Part shown: positions 6,814 to 12,040 of the stretch, piece after piece
Position numbering within the stretch: the stretch's first letter is position 1
Layout: every line of letters starts with the position of its first letter
Assembly (NCBI GenBank): GCA_030040335.1
Contig: JASHTX010000100.1
Span: forward strand, 1-12,040
Reading direction: 5' to 3'
Origin: Microcaldota archaeon
GTDB taxonomy: Archaea; Micrarchaeota; Micrarchaeia; Micrarchaeales; CABMGC01
Length of the DNA stretch: 12,040 nt
Notes under the pieces: generated by a model
The model's database searches: none
What the model was told of the DNA's origin: nothing
Seen by the model: only the letters and a program-made list of their open reading frames with translations
Program-made: the position numbers and the translations under genes

Positions 6814-7977
6814 ATGAGAGATGTAGCAATTGTAGGCGTAGGACTAACCAAGTTCGGTGAGCGCTACGAAGTCGGGCTGAGAGGCCTCATGGCAGAGGCG
6901 GGCCTCGCAGCATTGCAGGACGCCAAGATAAGCAGCAAGGAGATAGAGGCGGCATACGCCAGCATAATGGCTTCAGGAAGGCTTACAGGGCAGGAACACG
7001 TCGCTGCGCTTCTTGCAGATCAGATGGGCGCGAAGAACATCGCGGCAACGAGAATAGAGAATGCATGCGCAAGCGGTGGCAGCGCACTAATGCAGGGATA
7101 CCTTGCGTGCGCAAGCGGAATGGTGGACATAGTTGCTGTGGGTGGCGTTGAAAAGATGACAGACGTTACAGGTTCAGAAGCCACAACCGCGTTGGGAGGC
7201 GCTGGTGACCAGGAATGGGAGCTGGCGCAGGGCATAACCTTCCCAGGCCTCTATGCCCTCATGGCAAGGCGCCACATGCACGAGTATGGAACTACTGAAG
7301 AGCAGATGGCTTCAGTTGCAGTAAAGAACCACGAAAACGGATACAAGAACAAGTATGCCCAGTTCCACAAGCTGGTGACGGTTGATGAAGTCATGAAGTC
7401 CAAGATGATAGCGGATCCGCTGAAGGTATTTGACTGCTCACCGATAAGCGATGGAGCAGCAGTGGTCATACTCGCGCCTCTGGAGAAGGCAAAGAAGTAC
7501 ACAGATACGCCGATCAAGATAGTTGCAAGCGCGCAGGCAAGCGATACTCTCGGCCTTTCAGACCGTGACAGCCTGACGGGCATAAAGGCAGCCTCGATTG
7601 CGGCAAAGAATGCCTTCGCACAAGCGAAACTTGAGCCCAAGGACATAGACATAGCCGAGGTGCATGACTGCTTCACGATCGCCGAAGTAATGGCAATGGA
7701 AGACCTGGGCTTCTACAAAAAGGGAGAAGCGGCAAAGGCGATAGCCGATGGCGAGACGCGACTGAACTCCAAGCTTTCGGTCAATACCAGTGGCGGACTG
7801 AAGGCATGCGGGCATCCTGTGGGTGCAACAGGAGTCAAGCAGGCAGTAGAAGTAACATGGCAATTAAGAGGCGAAGCAGGAGACAGGCAGGTGAAGGATG
7901 CAGAGATAGGACTGACACATAATGTCGGAGGCAGCGGCGCGACTGCGGTAGTCCACATAATGAGACGAACGAATTAG
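6814..7977 (+). CDS. Acetyl-CoA acetyltransferase (acetoacetyl-CoA thiolase), archaeal SCP2-like type
   Basis: The enzyme joins two acetyl-CoA into acetoacetyl-CoA, which the neighbouring synthase consumes. The 387-residue protein has the nucleophile in ENACASGGS (82-90, Cys85), the EVHDCFTIAE motif (282-291, His284), the second Cys/His in KACGHPVGATG (330-340, Cys332 and His334), and HNVGGSGA near the C-terminus. The HDCF motif and the absence of the usual bacterial thiolase NEAFA motif place it with the SCP2-like archaeal thiolases. Its start is two bases after the synthase stop, which suggests translational coupling. The equilibrium of the thiolase step is unfavourable; channelling in a complex with the synthase is the known archaeal solution and is supported here by the following DUF35 gene. 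Confidence 0.93.
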   Translation: MRDVAIVGVGLTKFGERYEVGLRGLMAEAGLAALQDAKISSKEIEAAYASIMASGRLTGQEHVAALLADQMGAKNIAATRIENACASGGSALMQGYLACASGMVDIVAVGGVEKMTDVTGSEATTALGGAGDQEWELAQGITFPGLYALMARRHMHEYGTTEEQMASVAVKNHENGYKNKYAQFHKLVTVDEVMKSKMIADPLKVFDCSPISDGAAVVILAPLEKAKKYTDTPIKIVASAQASDTLGLSDRDSLTGIKAASIAAKNAFAQAKLEPKDIDIAEVHDCFTIAEVMAMEDLGFYKKGEAAKAIADGETRLNSKLSVNTSGGLKACGHPVGATGVKQAVEVTWQLRGEAGDRQVKDAEIGLTHNVGGSGATAVVHIMRRTN

Positions 7978-7985
7978 TGATCAAT

Positions 7986-8381
7986 ATGGAAAACGCACCA
8001 GCAGGTTCATGGAGAAAACAAGATGCCACTTACAACATGACTGGAAGCAAGTGCGAGAAGTGCGGCACCATGTACTTCCCGCCCAGAATCATATGCAGGA
8101 ACTGCGGAAGAGATGGGAAGATAAAGGAGCATAAGTTCAGCGGCGAGGGAAGCGTGTACTCATACACGGTAATACGTGTGCCACCCCACGACTTCAGGAA
8201 TGTCGCACCGTATACTGTGGCAGTAATAAAGACGAACGAAGGGCCAATGGTCGAAGGTCACATTGTGGACAATGGTAAGAAAGTGGAGATAGGGGCTAAA
8301 GTCAGGATTGTGCTGAGAAGGATGACGGTCGACGGGGAAGAGGGGCTGATACACTACCATTACAAGTTCGAACTTGTGTGA
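7986..8381 (+). CDS. DUF35 zinc-ribbon/OB-fold protein, scaffold of the thiolase-HMG-CoA synthase complex
   Basis: This is a small acyl-CoA-binding OB-fold protein with an N-terminal rubredoxin-like zinc ribbon. In the characterised archaeal complex it bridges thiolase and HMG-CoA synthase and helps form the shared CoA site. The 131 residues contain CEKC (23-26) and CRNC (37-40), spaced as expected for one zinc ribbon, followed by a beta-rich domain (about 50-125). The ATG at 7986 is preceded by AGTGAT four bases upstream, a fair Shine-Dalgarno match. A GTG at 7977, overlapping the thiolase TAG by one base, would add three residues and cannot be excluded. The role in the complex rests on family knowledge and gene order, not on residues unique to it. 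Confidence 0.9.
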   Translation: MENAPAGSWRKQDATYNMTGSKCEKCGTMYFPPRIICRNCGRDGKIKEHKFSGEGSVYSYTVIRVPPHDFRNVAPYTVAVIKTNEGPMVEGHIVDNGKKVEIGAKVRIVLRRMTVDGEEGLIHYHYKFELV

Positions 8382-8385
8382 GCAG

Positions 8386-10383
8386 ATGCACGGCAGGCTA
8401 GCAAGGTTCATGAGGAATCTAGGATTTCAATCGGATCCTGATCCGGCTTTTTACAAAAAATTCCACCAGTGGAGCATAGAGCACCAGGAAGAGTTCTACG
8501 CCAAGGCACTGGAAGACATAAAATTCCCTTGGATAAAGAAGCCAACACGCATTCTTGATTACGATGCGAAGGAACCAATATGGAAGGCGAGATGGTTCAT
8601 AGGGGGAGAAGCGAACATATTCAACGCGTGCATCGAGGAGCAGGTTAGGAGAGGAAACGGAGACAGGCTTGCGTTGATAGCATCAAGGGAAGATGGACAC
8701 GTATCGCGTCTTACTTTCAAAGAAGTGGAGGAAAAGGTAAACGATATTGCAAATCATCTAAAGAGCGAAGGCATAGGGAAGGGGGACAGAGTCTGCCTCA
8801 TAATGCCTTCTTGCGAGCAATCTTACCTGATATACTACGCCATACACAAGGTGGGTGCTGCATTCGTGCCGATACCGACTGAAATCATGGACATCGCGCT
8901 TGTCAAGAGATTGCAGATGACCAAGCCGAAAATTATCTTTACCGTAGACGCATTCCTTTACAACAAGAAGTCGGGCAGCGGCTTGGAGAACATAGTAGAT
9001 GCGATAAAGAAGGTAGAAGGTAGGTACAACCCAAAGATCATAGAAATAAGCTATTTGGGCAAGTCAGGCACTCACCAAGAATACAAAAACCTGACCGGAT
9101 ATTCTTCATGGATTCAAGCAAAGGTCGAGGCAAAGGCTGCAACGGTGCCATTGTCATCAACAGATATTAACATGGTGCTTTTCACTTCCGGCACAACTGG
9201 CACTCCGAAGGGAACCCTGCACGGTTATGCATCTCTCATAGAGGATATGATAGAGCACGCCTATGCCTCGGATACAGACTCGGGGGACAGATTCATGTGG
9301 TATACGAGCCCGGGCTGGATGATGTTTCCGTGGCTGGTGACCGGTGCAAATGGCCTCGGTGCAACGGTTGTGCTATACGACGGTTCGCCAAGGATAGATG
9401 GAAAGGAAACACTGCTCAAGCTTGTTGACAAGTTCGAAATAACGCATCTGGGCGTATCCCCGCCGCTGATCATAGACATACTCGAATCGCTGGAAGGAGG
9501 CTCGGCCAGCAAACCAGCTACTCTAAGGGAGATAAGGTATACTTCAGCGCCGCTTGTGTACAGTGCAGCAAACAGGCTTGCAAAGTTCGGTTACGCACCA
9601 AACGGAGCTTGCGGAGGAACAGACGGATGCTTCTGCTACTGCAGCGGAAACTCCATAACCAAGAGGCAGGGGGCCAAGATGATGCCGGGACTGGGCATCG
9701 ATGTGCACATAATGCTGGAAGAAAAAGGAAAGCTTCGGGAAGCTGAAGCAAACGAGATGGGAGAGATAGCGATAAAGAGCCCGTTCCCCTCGATGACGAT
9801 GGGACTGTTGAATGACGACAATGAGAGAAGCATGTTCAGAAGCACATATTTCCGTTTTGGGAAAGAAGCGGAGAGTAAGCAAGAGAGCAGGTATTGGTTC
9901 CACGGAGACCTTGCCGACTTTGACAGGGAGGGCTACATCACAATCCATGGAAGAGCAGACGACCTTCTTGTGGTCCACGGCAGCAAGCTCAGCCCGATAG
10001 ATGTGCACGACGCAGTGGTGCGGAATAACCCTGAGGTTGTTGACGCAGCACCCATAGCGATGTCGCTCAACTCAGGCGACGGAGGCGAGCTTCTGGTCTT
10101 CGCGGTACTCAAAGATGGTCGCACCAAAAAAGACGCGAAGGCGCTTTCGGTATTGGAGGAGCGGATAAAAGACAGTGTGAAGGAAAAAGTCAACAAATTT
10201 GCAAAGCCATACAGGGTCTTCTTCGTGACTAGTTTACCGTATACCATCAATAACAAACCGGCATTTAGGATCATAAAACGCGCGATACTGGGAGAGGAGA
10301 TCGGTGACACTTCCACCATAAGAAACAAGGAGAGCATAGAAGAAATACTCGAGCTTGGAAAGAGTTTTAAAGCTCAAGTCTGA
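8386..10383 (+). CDS. AMP-forming acyl-CoA synthetase, acetoacetyl-CoA synthetase-like
   Basis: This adenylate-forming ligase activates a carboxylic acid with ATP and CoA. Acetoacetate is the likeliest substrate. The 665 residues match the length of acetoacetyl-CoA synthetases, and several signatures agree with that group rather than with acetyl-CoA synthetase: GGTD (410-413) where acetyl-CoA synthetases have WWQTE, a following SGN segment and PGLGIDV, PFPSM before a divergent insert, and FHGDLADFDREGYITIHGR (505-523). The nucleotide loop FTSGTTGTPKG is at 266-276. The catalytic lysine of the mobile C-terminal domain is probably Lys624 in PYTINNKPAFR; the usual SGK or NGK reads NNK. The ATG lies four bases after the DUF35 stop; a TTG at 8374 would add four residues. 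Its place inside the mevalonate operon suggests it supplies acetoacetyl-CoA without thiolase. The substrate is inferred from motifs and context. Confidence 0.8.
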   Translation: MHGRLARFMRNLGFQSDPDPAFYKKFHQWSIEHQEEFYAKALEDIKFPWIKKPTRILDYDAKEPIWKARWFIGGEANIFNACIEEQVRRGNGDRLALIASREDGHVSRLTFKEVEEKVNDIANHLKSEGIGKGDRVCLIMPSCEQSYLIYYAIHKVGAAFVPIPTEIMDIALVKRLQMTKPKIIFTVDAFLYNKKSGSGLENIVDAIKKVEGRYNPKIIEISYLGKSGTHQEYKNLTGYSSWIQAKVEAKAATVPLSSTDINMVLFTSGTTGTPKGTLHGYASLIEDMIEHAYASDTDSGDRFMWYTSPGWMMFPWLVTGANGLGATVVLYDGSPRIDGKETLLKLVDKFEITHLGVSPPLIIDILESLEGGSASKPATLREIRYTSAPLVYSAANRLAKFGYAPNGACGGTDGCFCYCSGNSITKRQGAKMMPGLGIDVHIMLEEKGKLREAEANEMGEIAIKSPFPSMTMGLLNDDNERSMFRSTYFRFGKEAESKQESRYWFHGDLADFDREGYITIHGRADDLLVVHGSKLSPIDVHDAVVRNNPEVVDAAPIAMSLNSGDGGELLVFAVLKDGRTKKDAKALSVLEERIKDSVKEKVNKFAKPYRVFFVTSLPYTINNKPAFRIIKRAILGEEIGDTSTIRNKESIEEILELGKSFKAQV

Positions 10384-10387
10384 ACTA

Positions 10388-10395
10388 AGGTTGAT
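10388..10395 (+). promoter_or_regulatory. Shine-Dalgarno-like sequence before the TTG start of HMG-CoA reductase
   Basis: AGGTTGAT resembles the archaeal AGGTGAT with one extra T and ends three bases before the TTG at 10399. It supports that TTG, since the frame is closed upstream by the TGA at 10381, which is also the stop codon of the preceding gene. Confidence 0.45.
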
Positions 10396-10398
10396 AAT

Positions 10399-11643
10399 TT
10401 GGCAGAAAAGAAGGATGAAATACTCAAGAAACTGGAGAAAGGGGAGCTGAAGATATACGAGATAGAGAAACTGGTGCAGGATGCAAACGAGGCTTCTAAG
10501 ATAAGAAGGGCGTTTGTGGAGAAGAAATGGGGCAAGAGCCTGCAGCACGTCGGAGAGACAAGCATAGATTTCAACGACGCGCTCAACAGGAACATAGAGA
10601 ACCCCATAGGTGCAACGCAGGTACCGCTAGGTTATGCTGGTGAGTTGAAGATCAAGGGCGATTACGCAAAAGGGGATTATCCGGTCTTGCTCGCAACCAC
10701 GGAAGGCAAGCTTGTTGCGGGCATATCAAGAGGCATATCTACGCTGAACAAGAATGGAGGCGTTGACGTCAGCATACTCAAGGATGGGATGGCAAGGGAC
10801 ATACTGGTCAGGGTAGCGAGGGTGAAGGAGGCTGCGAAACTGATCAAGTGGATTGAAAGTGCAGAAGGCTTCAAGTTTCTGAAGACCGCTTTTTCAGAAA
10901 GCACCAAGCACGGCAAGCTCATAGAAGTCAAGGCCTACGCAGCCGGCAGGGATGTGCACATCAGGTTCAGGGCCAACACAGGTGCAGCGATGGGGATGAA
11001 CATGGTCACTATTGCCTCCAAGTCAAGCGTAGAGAAGCTGATAGAAGAAGCGCACAAGACGCTCGGGTTCAAGGTCACGCTCATAAGTGAGTCAGGAAAC
11101 ATGTGCGCCGACAAGAAGCCTGCATACATAGACATAGTAGAGGGAAGAGGAGTTTCCCTCATAGCCGATGCACTCATACCTAGGAAGATAATAGAAGAAA
11201 GGTTTGGGGTGCAGCCAGAAGCGATGGTTGAGCTGAACAAGGCCAAGAACCTGATAGGCTCTGCGCTGGCAGGCGCGCACGGTTTTAACGCGCAGGTCGC
11301 AAACATACTGGCCGCGATGTACATAGCTCACGGTCAGGATGCGGCTCAGATAGTAGAAGGCTCGCAGACGCTGACTGATGTCTCAATCACCGATGACAAC
11401 CTCTACATCTCAATCTTCATGCCTGCGATAGAAGTAGGCACATATGGCGGTGGTACAAAGAGAGAAACACAGAAGGAAGCGCTTTCGCTACTGGGTATGT
11501 ACGGGGAGAACGATGCAGAGGGCAAGACCAGGCTGGCGTTTGCGGAACTGGTCGCTGGCACCTGCCTCGCAGGCGAGCTGAACCTGATAGCCGCTGAAGC
11601 TTCCCTGACACTGGCGAAGAGCCACTCACAGCTGAAGAGATAA
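10399..11643 (+). CDS. hmgA: Hydroxymethylglutaryl-CoA reductase, class I, NADPH-type
   Basis: The enzyme reduces HMG-CoA to mevalonate with two NAD(P)H, the committed step of the pathway. It is a 414-residue soluble catalytic domain without membrane segments, as in other archaea. Motifs: ENPIGATQVPLGYAG (67-81), TEGKLVAGISRG with catalytic Glu102, DKKPAYIDIVEGRG with Lys239, GQDAAQIVEG with Asp313, GGGTKRETQ, and C-terminal KSHSQLKR with His409. The DKKP and terminal KSH features are those of class I enzymes, which generally use NADPH. The start is a TTG: the upstream frame is closed and no in-frame ATG occurs before Met131, past the first motifs. It is the last gene of the operon, 15 bases after the ligase gene. 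Confidence 0.96.
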   Translation: MAEKKDEILKKLEKGELKIYEIEKLVQDANEASKIRRAFVEKKWGKSLQHVGETSIDFNDALNRNIENPIGATQVPLGYAGELKIKGDYAKGDYPVLLATTEGKLVAGISRGISTLNKNGGVDVSILKDGMARDILVRVARVKEAAKLIKWIESAEGFKFLKTAFSESTKHGKLIEVKAYAAGRDVHIRFRANTGAAMGMNMVTIASKSSVEKLIEEAHKTLGFKVTLISESGNMCADKKPAYIDIVEGRGVSLIADALIPRKIIEERFGVQPEAMVELNKAKNLIGSALAGAHGFNAQVANILAAMYIAHGQDAAQIVEGSQTLTDVSITDDNLYISIFMPAIEVGTYGGGTKRETQKEALSLLGMYGENDAEGKTRLAFAELVAGTCLAGELNLIAAEASLTLAKSHSQLKR

Positions 11644-11650
11644 GGAATGC

Positions 11651-11658
11651 TATAAATA
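11651..11658 (+). promoter_or_regulatory. TATA box of ahcY
   Basis: TATAAATA begins seven bases after the HMG-CoA reductase stop. A start 26 bases downstream falls near 11681, about six bases before the ATG at 11687, so the mRNA would be leaderless or nearly so. This separates ahcY from the mevalonate operon as a transcription unit, although read-through is possible across the 43-base gap. Confidence 0.65.
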
Positions 11659-11686
11659 TTCTGCGCGCCTATTCCTCTAGGGTTTT

Positions 11687-12040
11687 ATGAGTAAGATAAA
11701 AGATGCCTCACTAGCAGGGCAGGGAAGGCTGAAGATACAATGGGCAGAATCGAGGATGCCTGTCCTGATGAAGCTCAGAGAGATGTACTCAAAGAAAAAA
11801 AGCCTTAAAGGAATGCGAGTTGCCGGCTGTTTGCACGTGACAAAAGAAACTGCGGTGCTTGTTGAGACAATAAAGGCATGCGGGGCTGAGGTGGCATGGT
11901 GCGGCTGCAATCCACTATCGACACAAGATGACATCGCAGCAGCACTTGCAGCCAACAAAATAGAAATATACGCATGGAGAGGATTGCCTCCGAAGGACTA
12001 CTACTGGTGCATAGAACAGACGCTTAAGATAAAGCCCACT
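11687..12040 (+). CDS. ahcY: S-adenosylhomocysteine hydrolase (adenosylhomocysteinase), C-terminus cut by window edge
   Basis: This NAD-dependent enzyme splits S-adenosylhomocysteine into adenosine and homocysteine, removing the product inhibitor of methyltransferases. The first 118 residues are present, and the frame runs off the right edge; full-length proteins are about 410-430. Diagnostic segments are WAESRMPVL (19-27), CLHVTKETAVLVET (48-61) and NPLSTQDDIAAAL (75-87), all part of the N-terminal substrate-binding domain. The NAD-binding domain lies outside the window. The ATG is supported by the TATA box some 32 bases upstream. There is no obvious functional link to the mevalonate genes; its adjacency may be incidental. 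Confidence 0.95.
   Translation, partial: MSKIKDASLAGQGRLKIQWAESRMPVLMKLREMYSKKKSLKGMRVAGCLHVTKETAVLVETIKACGAEVAWCGCNPLSTQDDIAAALAANKIEIYAWRGLPPKDYYWCIEQTLKIKPT

Noticed and set aside
8433..8444. Near-palindrome GGATCCTGATCC
   Set aside because: It lies within the coding region of the ligase and is explained by codons for Ser-Asp-Pro-Asp-Pro; it is not placed at a promoter.
9544..10008. Minus-strand open frame of 154 codons inside the acyl-CoA synthetase gene
   Set aside because: It is antisense to a conserved coding region and has no recognisable domain.
8386..10383. Annotation of the ligase as acetyl-CoA synthetase (acs)
   Set aside because: The WWQTE and SGK motifs of Acs are absent, while GGTD, PFPSM and the spacing around HGD match acetoacetyl-CoA synthetases.
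1..12040. tRNA, rRNA, CRISPR array, insertion sequence or prophage features
   Set aside because: No tRNA-like cloverleaf, spaced direct repeats, transposase or terminal inverted repeats were seen by reading both strands. A covariance-model and repeat search would be needed to exclude small or diverged cases.

Overview
The window looks archaeal. Transcription units start behind TATA boxes about 26 bases before the inferred start sites. Some mRNAs appear leaderless, and other starts have Shine-Dalgarno matches to the archaeal 16S tail (GGTGAT). AGG/AGA arginine and ATA isoleucine codons are frequent, and the HMG-CoA synthase, class I HMG-CoA reductase and DUF35 protein are of archaeal type. The lineage cannot be fixed from the sequence. 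A classical mevalonate route with phosphomevalonate kinase and diphosphomevalonate decarboxylase is best known among archaea from Sulfolobales, while an SDR-type threonine dehydrogenase is known from Thermoplasma, so the combination does not point cleanly to one familiar group.

Layout, left to right. (1) Positions 1-1634: a divergent pair for threonine breakdown, kbl (minus, cut by the left edge) and an SDR-type tdh (plus), sharing a 128-base intergenic region with two TATA boxes and a central inverted repeat. Together they turn threonine into glycine and acetyl-CoA. (2) Positions 1637-4903, minus strand: a tight operon, mevalonate kinase -> diphosphomevalonate decarboxylase -> phosphomevalonate kinase, i.e. 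the lower mevalonate pathway to IPP. (3) Positions 5013-5573, minus: an unrecognised 186-residue protein with its own strong TATA box. (4) Positions 5771-11643, plus: a five-gene operon, HMG-CoA synthase, acetoacetyl-CoA thiolase, DUF35 zinc-ribbon/OB protein, an acetoacetyl-CoA synthetase-like AMP-forming ligase, and HMG-CoA reductase, i.e. the upper pathway from acetyl-CoA (and perhaps acetoacetate) to mevalonate. (5) Positions 11687-12040: the start of S-adenosylhomocysteine hydrolase, cut by the right edge, behind its own TATA box.

Taken together, about 10 kb encodes every step from acetyl-CoA to isopentenyl diphosphate, the precursor of archaeal membrane lipids, in two opposite-facing operons that flank one unknown gene. 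The most interesting points are this full clustering with a eukaryote-like lower half, the acetoacetyl-CoA synthetase inside the upper operon, and the unknown gene between the two halves. No RNA genes, insertion sequences, CRISPR arrays or long repeats were seen, and no gene-free stretch exceeds 200 bases.
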